32,097 bases of DNA from positions 1 to 32,097 of the forward strand of contig DATAEG010000163.1 of the NCBI GenBank assembly GCA_036258135.1, read 5' to 3'. The notes below the pieces were generated by a model. It saw nothing but the letters and a program-made list of their open reading frames with translations. It did not search any database and was not told where the DNA came from. Of the stretch, positions 1-7,244 are shown piece by piece; position 1 is the stretch's first letter; each line of letters begins with the position of its first letter. Position numbers and translations under genes: made by a program. This DNA comes from DATAEG01 sp036258135 (lineage in GTDB: Bacteria > Actinomycetota > Actinomycetes > Mycobacteriales > Jatrophihabitantaceae).

Positions 1-319
1 GAGCTGCACCTGGTGATGGACAGCTACGCCGCGCACAACCGCGTCGAGGTGCGCCGCTGGCTCGCGGCGAATCGTCGCGTACACGTGCACTTCACCCCAC
101 CTCAGCGTCCTGGATGAACCTGGTCGAGGTCTGGTTCGGGATCATCGACTGCCAGGCCAGCCACCGCGGCACCTTCGGCTCGGTGCGAGAGCTCAACGCC
201 ACGATCCGCGCCTTCATCGACGGCTGGAACGACCGCTGCCACCCGTTCTCTGGACAAAGCCCGCAGACCAAATCCTGGCCAAGGCGAACCGTCAGAACAC
301 TTCAGAAACGGCTCACTAG
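1..319 (+). pseudogene. IS630-family transposase remnant, 5'-truncated by window edge, two frameshifts
   Basis: This is the C-terminal part of a DDE transposase of the IS630 type. Frame 1 reads VMDSYAAH, which carries the second Asp of the DDE triad, and then HFTP before it runs into a stop. The frame starting at 114 continues with MNLVEVWFG, which carries the final Glu, and then FIDGWNDRCHPF. A third frame from about 251 gives the usual end (WTKPADQIL) and stops with TAG at 317-319. Restoring one base near 95-101 and one near 248-251 rejoins all three parts, so two single-base deletions have broken the gene. The start lies outside the window. No terminal inverted repeat could be identified. 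The family call is from motif recognition. The element cannot make an intact transposase as read. Confidence 0.85.
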
Positions 320-623
320 GTCGGCCTGCCGGGCCGATGACATTTGCCGCCATCCGGTGCTTGCACCAGCCAGCGGGGGTTGTGAGTCGTGTTTCGTCAG
401 GCCGCGGTCCTCCACGACCCGGCCCGCTGCTCGAGGCCCGGCAGTCGGCGTGTCAGCACAGGGGTGGGCTGAGCCCTCGTCCGATACCGTCCGAGGCGGG
501 CCCAGTGATCACTTTCCCGCGAACAAAACGCGCTAGCAGAACCTGATACAGACCGTCACTATCCGGCGGTCTCTACCGAATGGAGGCCAACGTTTACGCG
601 GGCAATGGCATCGCGCGGTACTT
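320..623. other. non-coding stretch without a recognisable gene
   Basis: Open frames here overlap without typical actinobacterial codon structure and match no family I recognise. Near 505-530 the sequence has TGATCAC followed by CCCGCGAA, which faintly resembles one arm of the dispersed repeats at 26236 and 29763, but the match is too weak to call a copy. The stretch separates the IS630 remnant from the tRNA-like segment and may be debris of a decayed insertion. Confidence 0.4.
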
Positions 624-667
624 CTCGTGATCGAGCGTGCAGGGTTCGACTCCCTGCGGCCCTACCA
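624..667 (+). other. tRNA 3'-end-like segment (possible attachment-site scar)
   Basis: Positions 640-656 form a tRNA T arm: stem CAGGG/CCCTG around the loop TTCGACT. This is followed by a seven-base acceptor strand CGGCCCT (657-663), a discriminator A and CCA (665-667). Just upstream CTCG-TGAT-CGAG (624-635) makes a short hairpin, as in the long variable arm of class II tRNAs. The matching 5' acceptor strand AGGGCCG was not found within 90 bases upstream, and no D or anticodon arm is evident. I therefore see only a 3' portion. Integrases often use tRNA 3' ends as attachment sites, so this may mark an old integration, which would fit the IS630 remnant nearby. Chance resemblance is possible. 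Confidence 0.45.
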
Positions 668-732
668 ACAGCGATCTTGATACTGAGCGCGAGCCAGGAC
701 TGACGGTGAGTATCGAGATCGAGGTAGCGAAT

Positions 733-780
733 ATGCGTTGCGCGCACAGGCTGTCCCCGTTCACACTCAGTGCGACCTGA
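733..780 (+). CDS. small ORF (15 aa) with Shine-Dalgarno, possible leader peptide
   Basis: ATG at 733 is preceded by GAGG at 721-724 with eight bases between. The frame reads MRCAHRLSPFTLSAT and stops with TGA at 778-780. It lies upstream of a second tiny ORF and of the RIO-kinase gene, so it could be a leader peptide. It matches no leader family I know. The only support for translation is the ribosome binding site, and the length is well within chance. Confidence 0.25.
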   Translation: MRCAHRLSPFTLSAT

Positions 781-803
781 CGCCGAGGACAAAGGAGGTA
801 GCG

Positions 804-860
804 ATGTCTGTGATATGTGCTGCCCACCTTGGCCCGGCCGGCGTTCTCCGTCGCCGCTGA
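804..860 (+). CDS. small ORF (18 aa) with near-perfect Shine-Dalgarno
   Basis: AAAGGAGG at 791-798 is close to the full anti-Shine-Dalgarno complement and sits five bases before ATG 804. The frame reads MSVICAAHLGPAGVLRRR and stops at 858-860. This is the strongest ribosome binding site in the left part of the window, yet the only frame it serves is 18 codons long. It may be a leader peptide for the downstream RIO-like gene (start 920) or the surviving start of a gene that has since decayed. No family was recognised. Confidence 0.35.
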   Translation: MSVICAAHLGPAGVLRRR

Positions 861-919
861 CGCGACCGCGGATCGGTCGGGCAGCCACCCGATCCGAGTC
901 GCGAGGAGATCCCGCACCC

Positions 920-1769
920 TTGTCTGTCTCAGACTTTCCTGACCCCGTCGAGCCGCTTCGTCGGCGACGGAGGTCGTCCGAATACGACGTATCCGACTAC
1001 GACGTGCCCGCCTGGTCGAGCTGGCCGGACGCCAACCACGGTCCGACACCGTTCCCGCCCTGGTTAGTCACCGACGCCAACGCGTTGGACACCGAACTCG
1101 GCCTGCTCAAGACGGGTAAGGAGGCTGACGTCCACCTGGTTTCGCGCGGCCTGCCCGGCAAAGCCGCCCGCCCTGCTGGTCGCCAAGCGCTACCGCGCCG
1201 CCGAACGCCGCATGTTCCACCGCGACGCGGGCTACCTCGAAGGCCGCCGGGTCCGGCGCAGCCGGGAGACCCGCGCCATGGCCGCACGCACCGAGTTCGG
1301 TCGCGATCTGGTGGCCGGCCAGTGGGCCCGCGCCGAGTTCGATGCGCTGACCGTCCTGTGGACGCTCGGCGTGCCGGTGCCCTATCCGGTCCAGCTGTCC
1401 GGACGGGAGTTGCTCATGGAGTTCATCGGCGACGCCGACGGCATCGCCGCACAGCGGTTGTCAGCGGCCCGGCCGTCACGACACGCCGTTGCAGACCTGT
1501 TCGACCAGTGCCGAGACGCGATGGCCATTATGGCGCGGGCCGGGTTCGCGCACGGCGACCTGTCCGCCTACAACGTCCTCGTGCACGACGGCCGGCTGAT
1601 CCTGATCGACCTGCCCCAGATCGTCGACATCGCGACCAATCCGCGCGGCCCGGACTTCCTCGAACGCGACTGCCGCAACATCACCCGCTGGTTTGCCGCA
1701 CGCGGCTACCCCGTCAGCGCCGACGAGCTCTTCGGAGACCTGATGGCTGAAGCGGTCAGTAGTTGGTAG
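920..1769 (+). pseudogene. RIO1-like atypical serine kinase gene with a +1 frameshift
   Basis: The product resembles actinobacterial RIO1-family kinases. The glycine-rich-loop region TGKEADVHL lies in the first frame. The second frame carries the catalytic loop HGDLSAYNVL, with its Asp and Asn, and the metal-binding segment LIDLPQIVD. The chosen start is TTG 920, with GAGGAG at 903-908. An upstream ATG in the same frame (770) would add a tail unlike the family. The two frames meet at the AAA of 1160-1162: deleting one A gives GKPPALLVAKRY, the expected ATP-binding segment with its Lys. As read, translation from 920 continues out of frame and loses the catalytic half. This is either a recent mutation, a sequencing error in a homopolymer, or much less likely a recoding site. 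If intact it would be about 282 residues. RIO kinases are ribosome-linked in archaea and eukaryotes; the bacterial role is unclear. Confidence 0.85.
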
Positions 1770-1835
1770 CGAAACCTGGCCATACGAACCGCGACCACCG
1801 GGCGATGAGCGCTTGCGCGAAGAGCAGATCGTGGC

Positions 1836-1854
1836 GCGGCGCCGTAGGCGCCGC
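1836..1854 (+). terminator. hairpin, likely terminator after the RIO-like gene
   Basis: GCGGCGCC (1836-1843) and GGCGCCGC (1847-1854) form a perfect 8-bp stem around GTA. It lies 66 bases past the stop of the RIO-like gene, between two convergent genes. There is only a short T pair after it, so it would be an actinobacterial-style terminator without a U tract. Confidence 0.5.
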
Positions 1855-1879
1855 TTGCCCGCGCGCCGGACGGGCGTAA

Positions 1880-1919
1880 CCGATCGCGATGCCCGCCGCA
1901 AGCGGGCAGGGGCGATCGG
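1880..1919 (-). terminator. long hairpin next to the stop of the MBL-Rieske gene
   Basis: The outer stem CCGATCGC (1880-1887) pairs with GCGATCGG (1912-1919), and the inner stem GCCCGC (1891-1896) pairs with GCGGGC (1902-1907). Together they give 14 paired bases with a small internal loop. The structure directly abuts the stop codon of the minus-strand gene ending at 1920, so it probably ends that transcript. Confidence 0.6.
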
Positions 1920-3470
1920 TCAGCGATCCAAAGGAACAGCTCTTAAGTCGTGGCCGACGCTGGAGAGGCATTTGCCGTCGGAGAGGCGCCAGCGCCAGCC
2001 GTGCATCTGGCAGGTGAGCACGCCGCCGTCGATGTGCGCGAACCGGGACAGATCCGCCTTCAGGTGCGGGCAGCGCTTCTGCACCTCCCAGCCGTCGAGC
2101 TCGATTGATTCGGCGGCCTCAGCGGCGTTCTGCTCTATGTACCAACCCTCGGCGTACTGCAACCGTTCCTCGGACAGGCACTTGAAGAACGCGTAGATGA
2201 ACTCGTTGTAGGGCCCGATCCGGCGCGCGGAGAACCGGCACGAGAGGAACAGGCTGTTGACCCAGTCGATCTCGTGGTCGTAAATGAGCTGCTCGAGATA
2301 GGTCCGCCGGGTCGTGAACGCATAGCGCACCCTCTCCCCCGCGTAGGGACGAACCTCGCGGCCGACGAAGTCGACCACGAGATCCACGGCGCCGCGCTCG
2401 TCGCCCTCGGCGGTCAGCCGGACTCCCCCGTTGATGCCGTCGGCCATGACCACCGCCTCGGCGAGCAACGGCTCCAGCCACGCCTTTAGCTCTGCGGACA
2501 GGTCGATCTCAGGATGTCGCCACGACGCTTTCTGGGCCTCGACGGCCGGCTGCCGCCGTGCCTGGTAGGCGCGTAGGTAGGTCTCCTTCTCCTGGAAGAT
2601 CTGGCGGATCTCGCCGTCTGAAAGGGAGTGCGAGACCGGGCAGTCGGGCCGCTCCGGCTCGGCCACGGACCCGGGCAATAGCACCCGGACGTTGTCCCGC
2701 CCCTGCTCGGCCATCCAGTCGGCGAAGACCATCTGATCGGGGAAGATGTTCGCCTCGTCCCCGTAGATGTCGTTGAACCCCCACAGCTCCTCGTCCAGGA
2801 AGCACGGCGGCCCAGCCATCGGGAACACCCAGTCGGCCTTGAGGTCGTCGATGTAGCGCAGGGTGCGGTCGAACTGGCGGTCCCGCTTCTGCTTGCCGAG
2901 GGCCTGCTTGGCCCGTTTCGGCAGCTCATACACCATCGGGAACCAGATGGCACCGGAGAACTGAAGCATGTGCACATCGACGTGACCGAGATCGGCGAAC
3001 GCACCGAGATCGGACGGGCGAGCGTCGTTCTGGTTGAGCAGCGTGGTGGTGCCGTCGGTGATCCACAGGGACGAATCGCCGATAGGGCCGTCCGTGGGAC
3101 TGACCAATGCCTGGATCATCAGCTGGAGCCCGTCGAGGTCGAACACCTCGCCGTTCGCAGAGGCGACGATGGAATGGAAGCCGAGATCGCGCAACGCGTC
3201 CTCGAGCTCGCTCGTCGGATACTCCGGCAGCAGCACCGTCGCCTTCTTGCTGATCCGTCGGGCCAGGTTCTCTGGGTCGAAGTGGTCGTGGTGCAGGTGG
3301 CTGACATAGAGGTAGTCGCACTGGCCGATTGCGTCCCAGTCCAGGCCGCTGTTGTCCGGGAACGGGAACCACGAGCCGAAGTACGCGGGGTTGACCCACG
3401 GATCGGTGAGGATGCTGCCGTGCGCGGTCTCGATGAGCATGCTCGCGTGGCCGAGGCCGGTGATTCGCAT
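1920..3470 (-). CDS. MBL-fold hydrolase fused to a C-terminal Rieske [2Fe-2S] domain
   Basis: The protein has 516 residues. The N-terminal metallo-beta-lactamase fold carries HLHHDH at residues 58-63, the classic dinuclear-metal motif. The segment before it (GLGHASMLIE, LTDPW) is UlaG-like. The C-terminus has a complete Rieske signature, CPH (467-469), 17 residues, then CQMH (487-490), followed by GW. The order recalls CMP-N-acetylneuraminate hydroxylase, which also pairs an MBL-like domain with a Rieske centre, but there the Rieske domain is N-terminal. I know similar full-length proteins in other actinobacteria; as far as I know their substrate is undefined. No signal peptide is seen. Start ATG 3470 lies 29 bases after the rdgB stop, and the frame upstream of it looks non-coding. 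It could be cotranscribed with rdgB and rph. Confidence 0.85.
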   Translation of the reverse strand: MRITGLGHASMLIETAHGSILTDPWVNPAYFGSWFPFPDNSGLDWDAIGQCDYLYVSHLHHDHFDPENLARRISKKATVLLPEYPTSELEDALRDLGFHSIVASANGEVFDLDGLQLMIQALVSPTDGPIGDSSLWITDGTTTLLNQNDARPSDLGAFADLGHVDVHMLQFSGAIWFPMVYELPKRAKQALGKQKRDRQFDRTLRYIDDLKADWVFPMAGPPCFLDEELWGFNDIYGDEANIFPDQMVFADWMAEQGRDNVRVLLPGSVAEPERPDCPVSHSLSDGEIRQIFQEKETYLRAYQARRQPAVEAQKASWRHPEIDLSAELKAWLEPLLAEAVVMADGINGGVRLTAEGDERGAVDLVVDFVGREVRPYAGERVRYAFTTRRTYLEQLIYDHEIDWVNSLFLSCRFSARRIGPYNEFIYAFFKCLSEERLQYAEGWYIEQNAAEAAESIELDGWEVQKRCPHLKADLSRFAHIDGGVLTCQMHGWRWRLSDGKCLSSVGHDLRAVPLDR

Positions 3471-3499
3471 CGTGGCGCGGTACTCCGTGTCGTGGATGG

Positions 3500-4096
3500 T
3501 CAGTGCCCTGTAACGGTAGCGGCGAGGATGGGCGCCAGTGCGCGCAGCGCGCGGCCTCGGTGGCTGACGGCGTCCTTCGCCTCGTCGGACAGCTGCGCGC
3601 TCGTCACCTCGAAACCATCCGGGACGAAGATCGGGTCGTAGCCGAAACCGTTGGTGCCACGCGGCGCGCGGACCAGGCGGCCCCGCATCCTGCCGTGCAC
3701 CACCCGCTCGCCGCCGTCGACGAGCGCGGCCGCGCAGACGAACTCGGCACCCAGCAGCTCGTCTGGGACGTCGGCGAGCTGGTCGAGCACCAGCCGCAGG
3801 TTCGCTTCGTCGTCGTGCACGCCGCCGGCCCAGCGCGCGGAGAGCACCCCGGGCATCCCATTGAGCGCGTCCACACACAGCCCGGAGTCGTCCGCCACGG
3901 TTATCAAGCCGGTCTGACGGTGCGCCTCCCGCGCCTTGATCAGCGCGTTTTCGGCAAACGTGGCACCGCTCTCCGGCACCTCGGGGAACGGCGCGACGTC
4001 GTCCAGGCCGAGCACATCGACGTCGACGAGGGGCGCGACGATGCGGCGCAGCTCGACGAGCTTGTGCGCGTTGCGTGAAGCCAGGAGCACCTTCAT
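3500..4096 (-). CDS. rdgB: RdgB/HAM1-family non-canonical purine NTP pyrophosphatase
   Basis: This cytosolic enzyme hydrolyses dITP, XTP and ITP to the monophosphate and pyrophosphate, keeping deaminated purines out of DNA and RNA. The 198-residue protein opens with LLASRNAHKLVEL, the family's substrate-binding N-terminus. It contains TFAENALIKA, the metal-binding VADDSGL, GMPGVLSARWAG, and near the end GTNGFGYDPIF and SHRGRALRAL. All of these are hallmark segments. Its ATG overlaps the rph stop in ATGA, so the two are translationally coupled. The same rph-rdgB pair is Rv1340-Rv1341 in M. tuberculosis. Confidence 0.95.
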   Translation of the reverse strand: MKVLLASRNAHKLVELRRIVAPLVDVDVLGLDDVAPFPEVPESGATFAENALIKAREAHRQTGLITVADDSGLCVDALNGMPGVLSARWAGGVHDDEANLRLVLDQLADVPDELLGAEFVCAAALVDGGERVVHGRMRGRLVRAPRGTNGFGYDPIFVPDGFEVTSAQLSDEAKDAVSHRGRALRALAPILAATVTGH

Positions 4097-4815
4097 GCGG
4101 CGAGGGCGGACCTCTGGTGCTCGGTCAGTTCCTTGCATCCGGCCACCGCGAGGTCGAGGAGCACCTCGAGCTCGTCGCGCCGGAACGGGGCACCCTCGGC
4201 CGTGCCCTGGACCTCGACGAACTCGCCGTCGGCCGTGCACACGACGTTCATGTCGGTCTCGGCGCGCACATCCTCCTCGTACATGAGGTCGAGGCGTGCC
4301 TCCCCGTCGACCACGCCGACCGAGACCGCAGACACCGACGTCACCAGCGGGTCGGGCTTGGACAGCTCGCCCCGTTCGGCGAGCCAGCTCACCGCGTCGG
4401 CAAGGGCCACGTAGGCGCCGGTGATGGCCGTGGTGCGGGTCCCGCCGTCGGCCTGGAGGACATCACAGTCGATCGCGATGGAGTTCTCGCCGAGCGCGGA
4501 CAGGTCGATGGCGGCGCGTAGCGAGCGTCCGATCAACCGGGAGATCTCGTGGGTACGACCACCGATCCGGCCCCGCACCGACTCGCGGTCCGTGCGCACA
4601 TTCGTCGCCCGCGGCAGCATGGCGTACTCCGCGGTGACCCAGCCCAGGCCGCTGCCTTGCCGCCAACGCGGCACGCCGCGCGTGACGGACGCGGCGCAGA
4701 GCACCTTGGTCTCGCCGAACTCGACGAGGGTCGAACCCTCAGCGTGCCGCTGCCAATGTCGGGTGAACGTGACCGGCCGCAGCTGATCGGGGCCGCGGCC
4801 GTCGGGACGAGACAT
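4093..4815 (-). CDS. rph: Ribonuclease PH
   Basis: RNase PH is a phosphorolytic 3'-5' exoribonuclease that trims tRNA 3' ends and acts in RNA turnover. The 240-residue protein begins with the typical RPDGRGPDQLRPV. It contains GSTLVEFGETKVLC, GWVTAEYAMLP, RIGGRTHEISRLIGRSLRAA, and TIDCD-like and QADGGTRTTAITG segments, the last of which binds phosphate. It ends with EVQGTAEG and a helical tail. ATG 4815 fits the family start. A TAGGGT -10 box seven bases upstream suggests a leaderless transcript starting here, in addition to readthrough from the genes upstream. Confidence 0.96.
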   Translation of the reverse strand: MSRPDGRGPDQLRPVTFTRHWQRHAEGSTLVEFGETKVLCAASVTRGVPRWRQGSGLGWVTAEYAMLPRATNVRTDRESVRGRIGGRTHEISRLIGRSLRAAIDLSALGENSIAIDCDVLQADGGTRTTAITGAYVALADAVSWLAERGELSKPDPLVTSVSAVSVGVVDGEARLDLMYEEDVRAETDMNVVCTADGEFVEVQGTAEGAPFRRDELEVLLDLAVAGCKELTEHQRSALAA

Positions 4816-4822
4816 GCCCACG

Positions 4823-4828
4823 ACCCTA
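4823..4828 (-). promoter_or_regulatory. -10 box (TAGGGT) for leaderless rph
   Basis: On the minus strand TAGGGT fits the actinobacterial TAnnnT -10 consensus. Seven bases separate it from the rph ATG, which would place the transcription start at or next to the start codon. No clear -35 was seen. This is inference from spacing. Confidence 0.5.
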
Positions 4829-4846
4829 TCTGCCGGAACCGACGGC

Positions 4847-5590
4847 CTAGATATCAACGACCTGACCGGCGCGTGCCATGTCCAGCCGGCCGGAGAACGT
4901 GTCCTGTGCCTCGGCCCGGGCTCGGGCGACCGATCCCCAGGCCGGCACGTGGGTGAGGATCAGGCGCCGCACTCCAGCACGGGTGGCGTGTTCCCCGGCG
5001 GCGGCGCCGGTCAGATGCAGGTTCGGGACCGCTTCGGATCCGCCACCCCAGCCGGCCTCCGCCAGCAGCACGTCGGCACCGCGGGACAGTTCGACGAGCG
5101 CGTCGGTAGGCCCGGTGTCGCCGGTGTAGACGAGTGTGTGTCCGTCGTGCTCCAGTCGCACGGCATAGGTCTCCACGGGATGGCTCATCCGCGCGAACGT
5201 CACGGCGAACGGGCCGATCTGGCCATCACGGGGCTCCTTGAAGTCGAAGAAGCCGGCCAGCTGCGCCTCGTCGGTTTCCGGGCCGCAGGCCAGCGCGATG
5301 CGACGGGCCGCGCCTCTTGGAGCGTGTACCGGAATCGGCGCCCGGGGCCGGGTCGGCCCGTATTGCAGGATGACCGCCAGCGCCGTCAGGTCGAGACAGT
5401 GGTCCGAATGCAGGTGGCTGATCAGGATGGCGCCGAGCGTGCTCGGCACGGTGTAGCCCTGCAGGGGCCCTGCAGCGCCCTGCCCGAGGTCGAGCACGAT
5501 CCGGAAGCCGTCCGCCTCGACGAGATAGCACGAGGCCGGGGAGTCCGGCCCGGGGCCGCTCCCACTGCATCCGACGACGGTGAGCTTCAA
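4847..5590 (-). CDS. MBL-fold hydrolase, Rv1339-like (class II cyclic-nucleotide phosphodiesterase type)
   Basis: The 247-residue metallo-beta-lactamase-fold protein has SHLHSDHCLDL with metal ligands at 59, 61, 63 and 64. MSHPVETYA and VYTGDTGP supply later ligands, and LTHVPAW lies near the C-terminus. The same position next to murI and rph is held by Rv1339 in M. tuberculosis, which has been reported to hydrolyse cAMP, so a cyclic-nucleotide phosphodiesterase role is plausible. The start is TTG 5590, which overlaps the murI stop in TTGA. The frame upstream is covered by murI, and the protein opens with the conserved KLTVVGCSGS. Alternatives are an RNase Z-like or other phosphoesterase activity. 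Confidence 0.88.
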   Translation of the reverse strand: MKLTVVGCSGSGPGPDSPASCYLVEADGFRIVLDLGQGAAGPLQGYTVPSTLGAILISHLHSDHCLDLTALAVILQYGPTRPRAPIPVHAPRGAARRIALACGPETDEAQLAGFFDFKEPRDGQIGPFAVTFARMSHPVETYAVRLEHDGHTLVYTGDTGPTDALVELSRGADVLLAEAGWGGGSEAVPNLHLTGAAAGEHATRAGVRRLILTHVPAWGSVARARAEAQDTFSGRLDMARAGQVVDI

Positions 5591-6402
5591 CGAACCGCCG
5601 CCAACGAGGCGCTCGCCAGGTCGGCGTCGAGGAACCGCTTGGTGAGTCGCGCGAAGGGCTCGGCCGGACCGGTGGCCCGGAACGAGTGCTGCGGCGCCGG
5701 TCCGTCGTCGGGACGGAGGAGGTCGCCGCGAGCCAACACCCGGTAGACGTCCTGCGCCGTCTCCTCGGCACTGGACACCAGTGACACCTGTGGGCCGAGC
5801 ACGGTCGAGATCAGGCCGGTCAGCAGCGGGTAGTGGGTGCATCCGAGCACGACGGTGTCGACGTCCGCGGTCAGGAGCGGGCTCAAGTAGGACTCGGCCA
5901 GCCCGAGCAATTGCCGACCGCTGGTCACGCCACGCTCGACGAAGTCGACGAACCGCGGGCACGCGGCGCTGGTGACCGCCACCTCCGGCGCGGCGGCGAA
6001 GGCGTCCTCGTAGGCGCCGCTGGTCACGGTGGCCACCGTGCCGATCACGCCGACCCGACCCGACCGGGTGGTGAGCATGGCCCGCCGCACCGCGGGCAGG
6101 ATCACCTCGACGACGGGAACGCGGTAACGCTCGCGGGCGTCGCGCAGGCAGGCGGCGCTGGCACTGTTGCAGGCGATGACGAGCATCTTGACGCCGGAGT
6201 CCACCAGATCATCCATGACGGTCAGGGCGTGCCGGCGCACGTCGGCGATGGGCAACGGGCCGTACGGACCATTGGCGGTGTCCCCGACGTAGCGGAGCGA
6301 CTCGTGCGGCAGTTGGTCATTGATGGCGCGGGCGACGGTCAGACCGCCTACCCCCGAGTCCATGACGCCGATCGGCGCGTCGAGATCGTCCGTAGCAGTC
6401 AA
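5587..6402 (-). CDS. murI: Glutamate racemase
   Basis: MurI makes D-glutamate for peptidoglycan. The 271-residue protein carries PIGVMDSGVGGLTV (Asp15), the catalytic VIACNSAS (Cys78) and VLGCTHYPLL (Cys188, His190), and YVGDTANGPYG. Both cysteines of the two-base mechanism are present. The start is TTG 6402, overlapping the rhomboid stop in TTGA. The first in-frame ATG falls inside the conserved DSG motif and would remove essential sequence. The DSG segment has Met where most members have Phe. It is translationally coupled on both sides. Confidence 0.95.
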   Translation of the reverse strand: MTATDDLDAPIGVMDSGVGGLTVARAINDQLPHESLRYVGDTANGPYGPLPIADVRRHALTVMDDLVDSGVKMLVIACNSASAACLRDARERYRVPVVEVILPAVRRAMLTTRSGRVGVIGTVATVTSGAYEDAFAAAPEVAVTSAACPRFVDFVERGVTSGRQLLGLAESYLSPLLTADVDTVVLGCTHYPLLTGLISTVLGPQVSLVSSAEETAQDVYRVLARGDLLRPDDGPAPQHSFRATGPAEPFARLTKRFLDADLASASLAAVR

Positions 6403-7061
6403 CTGCGCGTCACCCGGGCCTGCACCCGCAGGTATCGGTCGGTGCCCTTGCGCGGGTGCAGCCACCAGCCGGCCACGCCGCCGGCGACAAACCCACAGAG
6501 GTGGGCCTGCCAAGCGATGTAGTTGTGCGAGGCGCTCGGCAGCAGCCCGGTGAACAACCCACCGAAGAACAGGAGCATGCCCGCGGCCACCACGATCCAG
6601 ACGAAGCGGCGCGAGAAGACGGCACGGGCGACGAGGTAGCCCAGCCACCCGAAGATCAACGCGCTCGCCCCGACGATGGTCGCCTCCGGTCCGACGATCC
6701 AAGTGGCCAGCCCGCCACCCACCATGATCACCACGGTGGTGATGAGAAAGTCTCGGATACCGCCGACGAGCACCACCCATCCGACGATCAGGAACGGGAA
6801 GATATTCGCCATCAAGTGCCCGAAGCTGGCGTGCAGGAACGGCATCGTCACGATGCCGGCCAACCCGGACGGCACCCGCGGATGTAGGCCGAACCGGTCG
6901 AGGCGCTGGTCGTCAGCTGCGTTGACCACCTCGACGAGCACGAGCAGCGCGCCCAGCGCGAGCATGATGGCCACGCAGCCGCTCCACGTGTTCGGGTCGA
7001 AGCGGCGGACCAGCGCCCAACCCCGACCCGATCCCGGGGTCGGCAGGCCGGCTTTGGTCAC
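6399..7061 (-). CDS. Rhomboid-family intramembrane serine protease
   Basis: The polytopic membrane protein has 220 residues and about six hydrophobic segments. The catalytic dyad is visible: Ser133 in GASALIFGWLGY and His187 in AWQAHLCGFVAGG. HASFGHLMAN in the second helix supplies the HxxxN motif. The active-site motif reads GASA rather than the usual GxSG, which leaves the serine but changes the following glycine. Substrates are unknown. Rv1337 holds the same place in M. tuberculosis. The start is GTG 7061, supported by TAGGCT six bases upstream on the minus strand, so the gene is probably leaderless and opens the murI operon. Confidence 0.92.
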   Translation of the reverse strand: MTKAGLPTPGSGRGWALVRRFDPNTWSGCVAIMLALGALLVLVEVVNAADDQRLDRFGLHPRVPSGLAGIVTMPFLHASFGHLMANIFPFLIVGWVVLVGGIRDFLITTVVIMVGGGLATWIVGPEATIVGASALIFGWLGYLVARAVFSRRFVWIVVAAGMLLFFGGLFTGLLPSASHNYIAWQAHLCGFVAGGVAGWWLHPRKGTDRYLRVQARVTRS

Positions 7062-7067
7062 GCTGTC

Positions 7068-7073
7068 AGCCTA
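7068..7073 (-). promoter_or_regulatory. -10 box (TAGGCT) for the leaderless rhomboid-murI operon
   Basis: TAGGCT on the minus strand ends six bases before the GTG start at 7061, the spacing expected for a leaderless transcript. The 183-base gap to cysM holds no other recognised signal. Confidence 0.55.
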
Positions 7074-7244
7074 ACGAGCCGAGCCTATGTCGCGATTCGC
7101 CAGCTGCGAAGATCGGGCTGCCGAGCGGGAGGTTGTTACGGCGGAAGGGGAGATTCCGGCCGCCCTGACCGGCGTGTCATGACCACAACCTCCTCCTCGC
7201 CGCCGCCGAGAGAGCGTTCTTGATGGAGCGTTTCGGGGGTGTAC

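Noticed and set aside
500..545. A fourth copy of the composite palindromic repeat
   Set aside because: TGATCAC and CCCGCGAA are present, but spacing and the second stem do not match the other copies.
577..667. A complete class II tRNA gene
   Set aside because: Only the variable-arm hairpin, T arm and 3' acceptor strand are visible; no 5' acceptor strand pairs with CGGCCCT and no anticodon arm fits.
2119..2805. Long Arg/Pro-rich open frames on the minus strand inside the MBL-Rieske gene
   Set aside because: They are alternative-frame shadows of the real gene, which carries intact MBL and Rieske motifs; high GC leaves few stops in other frames.
4814..6522. Long plus-strand frames opposite the phosphodiesterase and murI
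   Set aside because: These are antisense shadows of genes with clear catalytic motifs on the minus strand.
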